64,000 nt of DNA from JAADEM01 sp965371855 (GTDB taxonomy: Bacteria; Bacteroidota; Bacteroidia; Bacteroidales; Marinilabiliaceae). The notes beneath the pieces are model-generated. The model saw only the letters and a list, made by a program, of their open reading frames with translations. It was not told where the DNA came from and did no database searches. How positions within the stretch are numbered: position 1 is the stretch's first letter; the number at the start of each line of letters is the position of its first letter. Shown piece after piece: positions 18,096-26,923 of the stretch. The stretch spans positions 1 to 64,000 of the forward strand of contig CBDUZZ010000006.1 in NCBI GenBank assembly GCA_965371855.1, in the 5' to 3' direction. The position numbers were made by a program, and so were the translations under genes.

Positions 18096-19034
18096 ATGTA
18101 TATCGTTACCGGAGGTGCAGGTTTTATCGGAAGCAACCTTGTTAAGATGTTGAATGAAAAAGGGATAGATGATATCCTGATAGTTGATAATTTGGGTCAT
18201 TCTCAAAAGTATTTAAACATGAACCGGCTCTCCTTTGCCGATTATATGGATAAAACCGATTTGCCGGATAATATTAGCAAACTCGGCAAAATTGAGGGGA
18301 TACTGCATCAGGGTGCTTGTTCTGCAACAACAGAACAAGATGCCAACTATCTGATAAAAAACAATTACGAGTATTCAAAAAACCTATTACATTTCTGCCT
18401 GAATAACAATATTGATTTTATCTATGCTTCCAGTGCTTCGGTTTACGGTAACGGAGACGATGGATTTAAGGAAGATCCTGCTTGTGAATATCCACTTAAC
18501 GGTTATGCTTTTTCAAAATTCATTTTCGATAACTATGTTCGCAAGGTGTATTCTACCAATAAACATAAAAGCAAAGTGGTAGGCCTTAGATACTTTAATG
18601 TTTACGGATATCAGGAGAATCACAAAGGTAGTATGGCCTCTGTACCTTTTCATTTTTTTAATCAGGCAAATGAAACCGGTGAGATTAAAGTTTTTGAAGG
18701 GAGTGAAAACTTTTTAAGAGATTTTATTTTTGTTGAAGATGTGGCTAAAGTTGTTAACTTTTTTATGGAAAACAGAACCGGTGGTATATTTAATTGCGGT
18801 ACAGGAGAGGAGCGTTCTTTCATCGATATGGCAAACATATTCTCAGATCTTTTTGGCAACTGTTCAATAAATACTATTCCATTCCCTGACCATTTAAAGG
18901 GCAAGTATCAGGCATTTACAAAGGCTGACACTACAAAACTTTTTAATGCCGGGTTTGATAAAAAGTTTACTTCATTAGAGGAGGGTTTGAAAAAGTATTT
19001 GAATCAACTAAAAAAGAGTAATGGTTATTTTTAA
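18096..19034 (+). CDS. hldD: ADP-L-glycero-D-manno-heptose-6-epimerase
   Basis: The 312-residue protein has the NAD(P)-binding motif TGGAGFIGSN (residues 5-14), the SSASVYGNG segment and the catalytic YAFSK of short-chain dehydrogenase-type epimerases, with HldD-typical stretches such as RYFNVYGYQENHKGSMASV. It makes ADP-L-glycero-beta-D-manno-heptose, the donor for the lipopolysaccharide inner core. It is followed closely by glycosyltransferases and a GT9 heptosyltransferase, in keeping with that role. Confidence 0.93.
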   Translation: MYIVTGGAGFIGSNLVKMLNEKGIDDILIVDNLGHSQKYLNMNRLSFADYMDKTDLPDNISKLGKIEGILHQGACSATTEQDANYLIKNNYEYSKNLLHFCLNNNIDFIYASSASVYGNGDDGFKEDPACEYPLNGYAFSKFIFDNYVRKVYSTNKHKSKVVGLRYFNVYGYQENHKGSMASVPFHFFNQANETGEIKVFEGSENFLRDFIFVEDVAKVVNFFMENRTGGIFNCGTGEERSFIDMANIFSDLFGNCSINTIPFPDHLKGKYQAFTKADTTKLFNAGFDKKFTSLEEGLKKYLNQLKKSNGYF

Positions 19035-19043
19035 ACCTTTATT

Positions 19044-19964
19044 ATGGATAGAATAACATGGCACCCTTCAAGCATTGAGCCCGGAAGTTTAAAATTCTCA
19101 ATTATTATACCTACATGGAATAATCTGACATTATTAAAAACCTGCTTAGCTAGTATAAATAAGAATTCTTATTTCAAACATCAAATAGTTCTTCATGTAA
19201 ATGAAGGAGATGACGGTTCGCTGGAGTGGGTGAAGGAACAGAGGCTTGATTTCACACACAGTAGTAGTAATGTGGGTGTTTGTTGGGCAGTAAATGCGTG
19301 TCGTACTTTAATAAAGACAGACTATATTGTGTATATGAATGATGACATGTATGTGCTACCGGATTGGGATCTCGAACTTTGGAAGGAGATTGAACAACTG
19401 CCGGATAAATATTTCTTTTTATCTTCAACTATGATTGAACCTATGCCAACTCCACATCCGGGCATTGTAGCACCCTATAACTATGGCAGAGAACCTGACC
19501 TCTTTGATGAAGAGCGTTTGTTAAAGGAGTATAAGTCACTGCCTGCTTTTGACTGGAATGGGGCAACGTGGCCTCCTAATATTGTACATGCTGATGTGTG
19601 GGACTTGATAGGCGGTTACAGTATTGAGTATTTTCCGGGTATGTATTCAGATCCCGATTTCAGTATGAAATTAATAAAAGCCGGTGTTACCTACTTTAAG
19701 GGGATAAAGAGTAGCATGGTATATCATTTTGGTTCAAAATCGACAGTACGTGTTAAAAAGAACAATGGGAGCAAACAATTTCTGAATAAATGGGGAATCA
19801 CCTCATCAACATTAACAAAATTTATACTTAAACGCGGAACTCCGTTTTCATATCCTGTTGACCTAAAATCATTACATTCAGGTTATAAAATATCTAAATT
19901 AAGAAGCAGGCTGAAACGCATTTTATTGTCTTTTACTAAAACTGGTCAAGCAAACGAATTATGA
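19044..19964 (+). CDS. Family 2 glycosyltransferase
   Basis: The 306-residue GT2 (GT-A fold) protein has the N-terminal nucleotide-binding motif SIIIPTWNNLTLL and an acidic donor-metal site in YMNDDMYV near residue 98. The C-terminal half is basic and ends without membrane helices. It likely adds a sugar to the lipopolysaccharide core or an O-glycan at the inner membrane. It begins 9 bp after hldD and overlaps the next glycosyltransferase by 4 bp. The sugar is not predictable. Confidence 0.87.
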   Translation: MDRITWHPSSIEPGSLKFSIIIPTWNNLTLLKTCLASINKNSYFKHQIVLHVNEGDDGSLEWVKEQRLDFTHSSSNVGVCWAVNACRTLIKTDYIVYMNDDMYVLPDWDLELWKEIEQLPDKYFFLSSTMIEPMPTPHPGIVAPYNYGREPDLFDEERLLKEYKSLPAFDWNGATWPPNIVHADVWDLIGGYSIEYFPGMYSDPDFSMKLIKAGVTYFKGIKSSMVYHFGSKSTVRVKKNNGSKQFLNKWGITSSTLTKFILKRGTPFSYPVDLKSLHSGYKISKLRSRLKRILLSFTKTGQANEL

Positions 19965-20950
19965 AATTAGGAGTGATATTACCACATACGAAACTCTATG
20001 GAGGTGTTAAACGCTTTGTAGAGTTAGGAAATATATTTGTAAGCAAAGGGCATGAATTTTTCATCTATACACCGGATGGAGAACCTCCTGTTTGGGGTGA
20101 TTTTAAAGGGGAGATGGGAATGTTTAACGAATTAGACAAAGAGGAGCTGGATGCTCTGTTTTTTACAGAACCCAAGTTTCTTCCTCAGATGTTAAAAGCA
20201 TTGGCGAAAAGAAAAATATTCTATTTCGTCAGAGGAAATGAGAATTTAAACAAACTAAAAGTATATCCCGAGATAGAGTTTTTTGCTAATTCAACAAATA
20301 TGTTAAACTTAGCAAAACAAAAATTTAAGGTAGATGCATTTAAAGCTTTTGGCGGTGTAGACATTAAATCATACAAATCTAAAACTAAGATAACACGCAA
20401 TCAGGAGGAGCCTTTTATTGTTATGGTATATGGTAGAATTGCTGAGAAGTGGAAAGGAACAATGATTGTAGTAAAAGCTTGTGAGCGATTATATAGGAAG
20501 AAGAAGAATATTAAATTAATACTTTTTGATACTCCGGTGAATGAGAAGATGAAAAGTAAAATAGAAAAGTTTAATACCATAGTGCCTCATATATTTATAC
20601 TTAATCATCCGGTGAATAAGAATAATGAGCTTTTTCATATGGCTGATGTTTTTGTTGCTGCAGAAAAAAGGAATAAAGCAGGGTGGTCAAACACAACAGC
20701 CGAAGCAATGGCATCGGGAATACCGGTTATTGCAACTTCTGCCGGAAACAATGATTTTTTATTTCATAATCAAACAGGCCTTATTGTGAAACGAAACAGG
20801 TTTTCAATAGCTAAAGCAATAGATAGATTAATTGATTCAGAAGACCTACGCCTTAAGTTAGCCAGTACCGGAAGAGAGAAAATAGAAGAGTTTGATTGGC
20901 GGATATTGGCAGAAAAGATTATTACAAATTTGGAAAACAGTGACTCATGA
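19961..20950 (+). CDS. Family 4-type glycosyltransferase
   Basis: At 329 residues this GT-B protein shows the C-terminal donor-binding pattern of GT4 enzymes: MVYGRIAEKWKGT (about 150-165), then NTTAEAMASGIPVIATSAGN near 245-265 with the Glu of the EX7E-like motif. The N-terminal half contains a Gly-rich loop (HTKLYGGVKRF). Its start overlaps the preceding GT2 by 4 bp (ATGA) and its end overlaps the next by 4 bp, so the three are translationally coupled. Confidence 0.87.
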   Translation: MKLGVILPHTKLYGGVKRFVELGNIFVSKGHEFFIYTPDGEPPVWGDFKGEMGMFNELDKEELDALFFTEPKFLPQMLKALAKRKIFYFVRGNENLNKLKVYPEIEFFANSTNMLNLAKQKFKVDAFKAFGGVDIKSYKSKTKITRNQEEPFIVMVYGRIAEKWKGTMIVVKACERLYRKKKNIKLILFDTPVNEKMKSKIEKFNTIVPHIFILNHPVNKNNELFHMADVFVAAEKRNKAGWSNTTAEAMASGIPVIATSAGNNDFLFHNQTGLIVKRNRFSIAKAIDRLIDSEDLRLKLASTGREKIEEFDWRILAEKIITNLENSDS

Positions 20951-21963
20951 AAATCAACAGATTTCCAGTAAAAATAGATGCTATTATTATTATTTTTGAA
21001 TTTAAATGGAAATTTTTATTACAACAATTAATAAGCAAATTTAAACACGCATCACATTGCGATAAATTTCTGTTTATATCGCATGAAGGAACTGTGGATT
21101 GGATATTGGGTGCAAAAGCACAAAGGCTGTCAGCAAATTTTAGTAGTGATAGTAAGGTTGTTTTTACAGATAAATTCAAAAACATACCCATTGCACCCGG
21201 TTATTTTTTTATGCATCAGAAATATTATGCCAAAGCTTTACGGTATAACCCTCATCTAAAAAAAGCGAAATGCATTGTGATGTTTACTCATGCTGAGTGG
21301 AATAAATACTTTTCTACGAGCCATGCTCTTTACGCTCTAAAGAATGCGTCTAAAATAATCTGCCTAAATCAAAACGCAGCTAAAGAACTAACAACCATTG
21401 GAATATCCCAAGAAAAAATAGTCATATATCATTTAGCTTCTAATCCTGATTTTTTTATGCCTAAGAATATCAGAAACGGAAAAACAGTAGGGTTTTGTTG
21501 TTACTATTCTGAAAGGAAAAATCCGGAATTGATTTATAATTTAGTAATGAAAATGCCAAATATTAACTTTATTTTAATTGGTCAGAATTGGGAAAATTAC
21601 CCAAAATTCAATCAGTTGATTAATGCTATAAACTTCACTTATTATGGAGATAAAAAATATGATGAATACCCGGAGCTTTATCAAATTATGGATGTTTTTG
21701 TATCCCCTTCATACTTAGAGGGAGGACCCGTGCCCCTTTTAGAGGCGATGTTGAGTAATATTGTTCCGGTAGCATCAAACACTGGTTATTGCCCCGACAT
21801 TATTAACCATGGAAAAAATGGATTCCTATTTGATCCACATCACGATAGTGTTGAGCATGTTATCGGTTTAATTCAAAAAGCTTTTAAGTTAGAAGGAGAT
21901 ATTCGTCAGTATGTGGTTTCTTTTTCATGGAAAGAATACGGAAAGAAAATTTATCAATTATAA
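20947..21963 (+). CDS. Family 4-type glycosyltransferase
   Basis: A 338-residue GT-B glycosyltransferase. The C-terminal domain has SPSYLEGGPVPLLEAMLSN (about 256-274), giving the donor-binding Glu residues, and the typical NHGKNGFLF segment. The N-terminal acceptor domain is divergent and has no signal peptide. It is coupled to the preceding gene by an ATGA overlap. Substrate unknown; it belongs to the same core or glycan operon. Confidence 0.85.
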   Translation: MKINRFPVKIDAIIIIFEFKWKFLLQQLISKFKHASHCDKFLFISHEGTVDWILGAKAQRLSANFSSDSKVVFTDKFKNIPIAPGYFFMHQKYYAKALRYNPHLKKAKCIVMFTHAEWNKYFSTSHALYALKNASKIICLNQNAAKELTTIGISQEKIVIYHLASNPDFFMPKNIRNGKTVGFCCYYSERKNPELIYNLVMKMPNINFILIGQNWENYPKFNQLINAINFTYYGDKKYDEYPELYQIMDVFVSPSYLEGGPVPLLEAMLSNIVPVASNTGYCPDIINHGKNGFLFDPHHDSVEHVIGLIQKAFKLEGDIRQYVVSFSWKEYGKKIYQL

Positions 21964-21971
21964 CTGAAGAT

Positions 21972-22919
21972 ATGAAAATTAATGGTTTCACAATGGTTAA
22001 AAATGCGGGGAAATTATTCTATCCGCTCAGGGAGTCTATTCTCTCTATTTTGCCGTTAGTAGATGAATATATTATTGCTGTAGGTGATAACGATAAGGAC
22101 GACAATACAATAGAAATAATTGAAAGCATTGGCAGTGATAAAATAAAAATAGTACGAACGGTATGGGATAAGCAAAAATATCCTTACGGTTCCATTTTAG
22201 CTCAACAAACTGATGAAGCTAAGAAACATTGTACCGGCGACTGGCTGTTTTACCTGCAGGCTGATGAGGTAGTTCATGAAAAAGACCATGATTCAATTCG
22301 TAAGAGATGTAAAGAGTTGCTTGATGATAACGAGGTTGAAGGGCTTCTGTTTAGTTATATCCATTTTTGGGGAGATTACAATCACGCCTTTACAAATAAT
22401 CATGCATGGTATCGTAACGAGTTACGTATCGTTCGTAATAATCCGGATATTCATTCATGGCGAGATGCCCAATCGTTTAGAGTAATACCTGATTTTACAA
22501 AAGAAAAATATTTGAAGAAAAAAGGAACTCGTAAACTTAATGTAGCTCGTGTTAATGCTCACATTTACCATTACGGATGGGTACGGCCACCAAAATTAAT
22601 GAGCAAAAAGCAAACATACTTTGGTGATTGTTACAACGATAAAAATACTCCAACAGAAGAGTTGCAGGTTATATCAGAAATTGATTTTGGCCCTTTAGGC
22701 AATGTGCCTGTTTATGCCGAAAGCCATCCTGCTGTTATGGTTCAGTTGATAAAATCTTTCAACTGGGGAGAACAATTAAATTATAGCAGTAAAAGGGCTA
22801 AAGGCTCTAAGCCCAAATTACATGAAAAATTAAAATATCGAGTATTGACTTTTATTGAAAAAATATTTTTTAAAGACGGAATCTTTACATTTAAAAATTA
22901 TCATCTCCTGAATAAATAG
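21972..22919 (+). CDS. Family 2 glycosyltransferase
   Basis: I place the start at ATG 21972; an upstream ATG at 21927 would overlap the previous gene by 37 bp and add 15 residues outside the GT2 fold. The 315-residue product opens with INGFTMVKNAGKLFYPLRES, contains VGDNDKDDNT (donor loop) and the DxD-like LQADEVVHE near residue 90. The type resembles GT2 proteins near heptosyltransferases in Bacteroidota lipopolysaccharide loci. The next gene follows after 7 bp. Confidence 0.85.
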   Translation: MKINGFTMVKNAGKLFYPLRESILSILPLVDEYIIAVGDNDKDDNTIEIIESIGSDKIKIVRTVWDKQKYPYGSILAQQTDEAKKHCTGDWLFYLQADEVVHEKDHDSIRKRCKELLDDNEVEGLLFSYIHFWGDYNHAFTNNHAWYRNELRIVRNNPDIHSWRDAQSFRVIPDFTKEKYLKKKGTRKLNVARVNAHIYHYGWVRPPKLMSKKQTYFGDCYNDKNTPTEELQVISEIDFGPLGNVPVYAESHPAVMVQLIKSFNWGEQLNYSSKRAKGSKPKLHEKLKYRVLTFIEKIFFKDGIFTFKNYHLLNK

Positions 22920-22926
22920 ATTTTTT

Positions 22927-23925
22927 ATGACAACTAAGATCCTGATTATACGTTTTAGTTCCATTGGGGATATTGTTCTTACCACTCCGGTTATTCGTAA
23001 TCTGAAGCTACAGGGAGAGAGCATTGAGCTACACTATCTTACAAAAAAGCAGCATGCAGGAATATTGGAAAACAATCCGTATGTCGACAAAGTTCATATT
23101 CTGGATAAATCTTTCTCCGATTTAATACCTGAGTTACGCGCAGAACAATTCAATTATATTATTGACCTACACAAAAACCTCAGAACATTAAAAGTTAAAC
23201 GGAGTTTGAAAGTTGAATCTTTTTCATTTAATAAAATTAACTGGGAAAAATGGTTGATAGTTAATTTAAAAATAAACAAGCTACCGGACATACACATTGT
23301 TGACCGCTACATGGAAACCATTAAATTGTTTGTTGAAAAAAACGATATGCAAGGCTTAGATTATTTTATTCCTGCAACGGATGAAGTGACCACCGAAAGT
23401 TTGCCGGTAAATTTTCACGCCGGATATATTGCATTTGCCATTGGTGCCCAACATACGACTAAAAGATTATCGATTAATAAAATAATTTCCATCTGCAAAA
23501 AAACAGACCTGCCGATAATTTTGCTTGGCGATAATAATGATGCTATTATTGCCAAAAAAATAGTTGCAGCTGTTGGCAACAATATTTACAACGCCTGTGG
23601 AAAATACAATCTGAATCAATCAGCATCTGTTGTAAAACAAGCAAAGATTGTGATTACACATGATACAGGACTAATGCATATAGCAGCAGCCTTTAAGAAG
23701 AAGATTATTTCAGTCTGGGGTAATACTATTCCGGAATTTGGGATGTCCCCCTATTTAGCCGGGGAAGGTTCTGAAAAAGTTGAGGTTAAAGGACTAAAAT
23801 GCCGCCCCTGTTCAAAAATTGGTTTTAACCGCTGTCCTAAGAAACATTTTAAATGTATGAATGATATTGATGAAGAAAAAATTATTCTACAAGCCCAATT
23901 TCAGACAGAGATTAATTCAGAATAA
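22927..23925 (+). CDS. Family 9 glycosyltransferase (heptosyltransferase-like) with Cys motif
   Basis: The 332-residue protein has the GT9 opening ILIIRFSSIGDIVLTTPVIR and the donor-site segment THDTGLMHIAAAF near residue 240. It would transfer heptose or a related sugar from an ADP donor to lipid A-core. Near its end lies a Cys/His cluster, CRPCSKIGFNRCPKKHFKC, also present in the second GT9 at 58502-59491. It closes the plus-strand glycan operon and is convergent with atpC, 3 bp apart. Confidence 0.9.
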   Translation: MTTKILIIRFSSIGDIVLTTPVIRNLKLQGESIELHYLTKKQHAGILENNPYVDKVHILDKSFSDLIPELRAEQFNYIIDLHKNLRTLKVKRSLKVESFSFNKINWEKWLIVNLKINKLPDIHIVDRYMETIKLFVEKNDMQGLDYFIPATDEVTTESLPVNFHAGYIAFAIGAQHTTKRLSINKIISICKKTDLPIILLGDNNDAIIAKKIVAAVGNNIYNACGKYNLNQSASVVKQAKIVITHDTGLMHIAAAFKKKIISVWGNTIPEFGMSPYLAGEGSEKVEVKGLKCRPCSKIGFNRCPKKHFKCMNDIDEEKIILQAQFQTEINSE

Positions 23926-23928
23926 AGA

Positions 23929-24189
23929 CTATTCTATTCCACTGATAAGAATAGTTACTTTATTATCCTGACACTCTAAAACACCACCATTACATTTAAA
24001 CAGGTCTTCAACACCATTTTTCCCAACAACCCGAATTTCCCCTTTTCCCAGAGATGCAATTATAGGAGCATGATGTTTAAGCAGGGTAAACTCACCACTC
24101 TCTCCAGGAACATGTATTAACCCAACAAATCCATCATAGATGATATTATCGGGAGTAACTATTTCAAGAAAAAGGTCATCGTGCTTCAT
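23929..24189 (-). CDS. atpC: ATP synthase F1 epsilon subunit
   Basis: The start is taken at ATG 24189; a frame open from 24258 would read through a repeat and is not epsilon-like. The 86-residue product has the N-terminal beta-sandwich of F1 epsilon (LEIVTPDN, HVPGESGEFTLLKHHAPIIA) but no C-terminal helical hairpin, the short form common in Bacteroidota. It rotates with the central stalk and follows atpD by about 90 bp. The remaining ATP synthase genes are not in the window. Confidence 0.93.
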   Translation of the reverse strand: MKHDDLFLEIVTPDNIIYDGFVGLIHVPGESGEFTLLKHHAPIIASLGKGEIRVVGKNGVEDLFKCNGGVLECQDNKVTILISGIE

Positions 24190-24262
24190 GGGACAATGTG
24201 TTAATGTGTTAATGAGCGAATGCGTTAATGGTTGAAGTGCTGAATGGTCAATTTTCAACTTT
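24190..24262. repeat. Imperfect octamer repeats between atpD and atpC
   Basis: The spacer contains AATGTGTTAATGTGTTAATG followed by degenerate copies (GAATGCGTTAATGG, AGTGCTGAATGG). On the coding strand this places CATTAACA units in the leader of atpC. The region is low in complexity and has no hairpin. Confidence 0.55.
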
Positions 24263-24278
24263 CCTTAACCATTAATAA

Positions 24279-25796
24279 TTAACTCTTTGCTTGTTTAAGC
24301 AATTTTTCTCCTTTTTCAATCGCTTGTTCTATTGTACCTACTAAGTTAAAGGCAGCTTCAGGATACTTATCTACCTCTCCGTTCATAATCATCTTAAACC
24401 CTTTGATTGTATCCTCGATACTTACATATTCACCTTTAAGTCCGGTAAACTGCTCTGCAACAAAGAATGGTTGAGAAAGGAATCTCTGAACCCTACGGGC
24501 ACGGTGAACAACAAGTTTATCATCTTCCGAAAGCTCTTCCATTCCCAGAATAGCAATTATATCCAGTAATTCCTTATAGCGCTGTAATATCTGAATAACC
24601 GCCTGTGTAGTGTTGTAATGTTCGTCACCAACAATATCAGGTGCTAAAATTCGTGATGTAGAATCAAGTGGGTCAACAGCTGGATATATTCCTAATTCCG
24701 CAATCTTACGACTTAATACGGTTGTTGCATCCAGATGGGCAAATGTTGTTGCCGGAGCAGGGTCGGTAAGGTCATCAGCAGGTACATACACAGCCTGAAC
24801 AGAGGTTATTGATCCATGTTTGGTAGAAGTAATACGTTCTTGAAGGTCACCCATCTCAGAGGCTAATGTAGGTTGATATCCTACCGCTGAGGGCATACGC
24901 CCTAGTAGAGCAGAGACTTCTGATCCGGCCTGAGTAAAGCGGAAAATATTATCAATAAATAAAAGGATGTCTTTTCCTTCACTTTTACCGTCACCATCTC
25001 TAAAACTTTCAGCAATAGTAAGACCCGACAGCGCAACGCGGGCGCGTGCCCCCGGTGGTTCATTCATCTGGCCGAACACCATCGTAACCTGTGAATTTTC
25101 TGCCAGAGCTTTTTTATCAACTTTACTAAGATCCCAACTTCCCTCTTCCATCGACTTCTTGAACTCTTCGCCATAGTCAACAATCCCCGATTCAATCATC
25201 TCGCGCAACAGGTCATTCCCTTCGCGGGTTCTTTCACCTACTCCGGCAAAAACTGAAAGTCCATCATGCCCTTTTGCAATATTATTGATTAACTCCTGTA
25301 TCAAAACCGTTTTACCTACTCCTGCACCGCCAAAAAGGCCAATCTTTCCCCCTTTAGCATATGGTTCAATCAGGTCAATAACCTTAATACCTGTATAAAG
25401 GATTTCTGATTCAGTGGATAATTGGTCAAAATCAGGGGCATCCCTGTGAATAGGAAGTCCTCCATCATGAGTAACATTCTCCATCCCGTCAATACAATCA
25501 CCAATAACATTTAGCAACCGCCCTTTAACCAAGTCTCCTTTTGGCATAGTAATTGGCGAGCCTGTATGTTTTACCGCCATTCCACGGGTAAGCCCGTCTG
25601 TAGAGTCCATTGAAATACACCGTATTGTGCTTTCACCTATATGCTGCTGACATTCAACAATAAAAGTGTCTCCATTTTCACGAGTAATTTCAAGAGCATC
25701 TAAAATGCTAGGTAATTTCTGATCACCAACAAGATCAAAGCTAACATCTACTACAGGGCCAACGATCTGTATGATTTTTCCAGTAAGATTTTCCAT
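24279..25796 (-). CDS. atpD: ATP synthase F1 beta subunit
   Basis: The 505-residue catalytic subunit has Walker A GGAGVGKTVLIQEL near residue 160, GERTREGNDL, Walker B LLFIDNIFRFTQAGSEVSA and the ELSEDDKLVV catch-loop motif (the DELSEED equivalent). It hydrolyses or forms ATP in the F1 head. In Bacteroidota atpD and atpC often lie apart from the other F1Fo genes, as here. Slightly long but intact. Confidence 0.98.
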   Translation of the reverse strand: MENLTGKIIQIVGPVVDVSFDLVGDQKLPSILDALEITRENGDTFIVECQQHIGESTIRCISMDSTDGLTRGMAVKHTGSPITMPKGDLVKGRLLNVIGDCIDGMENVTHDGGLPIHRDAPDFDQLSTESEILYTGIKVIDLIEPYAKGGKIGLFGGAGVGKTVLIQELINNIAKGHDGLSVFAGVGERTREGNDLLREMIESGIVDYGEEFKKSMEEGSWDLSKVDKKALAENSQVTMVFGQMNEPPGARARVALSGLTIAESFRDGDGKSEGKDILLFIDNIFRFTQAGSEVSALLGRMPSAVGYQPTLASEMGDLQERITSTKHGSITSVQAVYVPADDLTDPAPATTFAHLDATTVLSRKIAELGIYPAVDPLDSTSRILAPDIVGDEHYNTTQAVIQILQRYKELLDIIAILGMEELSEDDKLVVHRARRVQRFLSQPFFVAEQFTGLKGEYVSIEDTIKGFKMIMNGEVDKYPEAAFNLVGTIEQAIEKGEKLLKQAKS

Positions 25797-25838
25797 AATT
25801 AAAAACTAAATATGCCAAAAGATACAAAAAATATGTTT

Positions 25839-26819
25839 CTATCGGGCTCTGTCAATTAAATTAATAGCAAACTGTTTTAAGTCTGCTTTTAATTTATCAT
25901 CAACTTTTATTTTTTCAAGAGCCACTATTGCTGTGTTAAAATAATCATTCATCAACTTTTCCGAGAGTTCCGGAATATCCAATTTATCATATAATATTCT
26001 GATAGCGTTTACTTTCTCCGTGTTGTCTCCATCCATTCTTCCCAACCACATATCCAACTCATCTTTAAACGAACCTGTTGCTTTTTGTAAAGCCTGAAGA
26101 AGTAAAAACGTTTTTTTATTATTTACAATATCACCTCCAATATTCTTTCCAAATGTAGCAGTATCACCATAAACATCGAGATAATCGTCCTGTATCTGAA
26201 ACGCTATTCCAATATTTTCACCAAACTCATAAAGCAAATTCTTTTCTTCAAATGAAGCTCCTCCAATTATAGCTCCAATTTTCAGACTACCGGCTATCAA
26301 AACAGATGTCTTCAATCGTATCATTTCCAGATATTCATCAACAGTAACATCATTTCGCTCTTCAAAGTCCATATCATACTGCTGACCTTCACAAACACCT
26401 AATGCAAGTTTGTTAAATTCATCCATCACTTCTGACAGATATTCTACAGGACACATAGACATCAACTGATACGCTTTGATCATCATTGCATCTCCTGAAA
26501 GAATAGCTGTATTGTCATTCCATTTTTCATGAACAGTAGGTTGATTGCGGCGCATGTCAGCTGCATCCATTACATCATCATGCAACAGGGTAAAGTTATG
26601 AAACACCTCTAATCCCATAGCCGGATATATAATCTCACGGGATAGTTTATTTTTATTAAATAGCTGGTATGCCAAAAGGCATAGTGCAGGACGTATACGC
26701 TTCCCCCCAATAGCCAAAACATATTGTATCGGTTCATATAACCCTTTTGGTCTGTCTCCGACTTGAAGGTTATCTACCTCTTCATATATTATCTCCTGAA
26801 GCTCTTTTAGCGAATACAT
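25839..26819 (-). CDS. Trans-isoprenyl diphosphate synthase
   Basis: The 326-residue all-helical enzyme has the first Asp-rich motif LLHDDVMDAADMRR and the second QIQDDYLDVYGD, both needed to bind magnesium and diphosphate. An aromatic residue five positions before the first motif (FTLLHDD) suggests a relatively short product, C15 or C20, although Bacteroidota relatives are often named geranylgeranyl or polyprenyl synthases. It lies upstream of atpD with a 42-bp gap. Confidence 0.92.
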   Translation of the reverse strand: MYSLKELQEIIYEEVDNLQVGDRPKGLYEPIQYVLAIGGKRIRPALCLLAYQLFNKNKLSREIIYPAMGLEVFHNFTLLHDDVMDAADMRRNQPTVHEKWNDNTAILSGDAMMIKAYQLMSMCPVEYLSEVMDEFNKLALGVCEGQQYDMDFEERNDVTVDEYLEMIRLKTSVLIAGSLKIGAIIGGASFEEKNLLYEFGENIGIAFQIQDDYLDVYGDTATFGKNIGGDIVNNKKTFLLLQALQKATGSFKDELDMWLGRMDGDNTEKVNAIRILYDKLDIPELSEKLMNDYFNTAIVALEKIKVDDKLKADLKQFAINLIDRAR

Positions 26820-26821
26820 CT

Positions 26822-26869
26822 GTTAGTTTATCAAGTTAAAAGTTAATTAAGTTCGTAAAGTTAAAAGTC
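26822..26869. repeat. Degenerate AAAGTT-type repeat in the leader of the prenyl synthase gene
   Basis: TTAGTTTATCAAGTT, AAAAGTTAATTAAGTT and CGTAAAGTTAAAAGT follow each other, starting 2 bp before the ATG. The start and several units match the repeat at 13111-13150 before the rhomboid gene. Confidence 0.55.
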
Positions 26870-26923
26870 TGATTAATAATCTTATCATTAAATCAATTTA
26901 TTAACTAATTATCTCATCACAAA

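Noticed and set aside
21927..21971. Extended start of the GT2 gene at ATG 21927
   Set aside because: It overlaps the previous gene by 37 bp and adds residues unlike GT2 N-termini; ATG 21972 starts directly before the fold.
23929..24258. Longer atpC reading frame with 23 extra N-terminal residues
   Set aside because: The extra part is translated from the octamer repeats between atpD and atpC and does not resemble F1 epsilon; ATG 24189 begins the family sequence.
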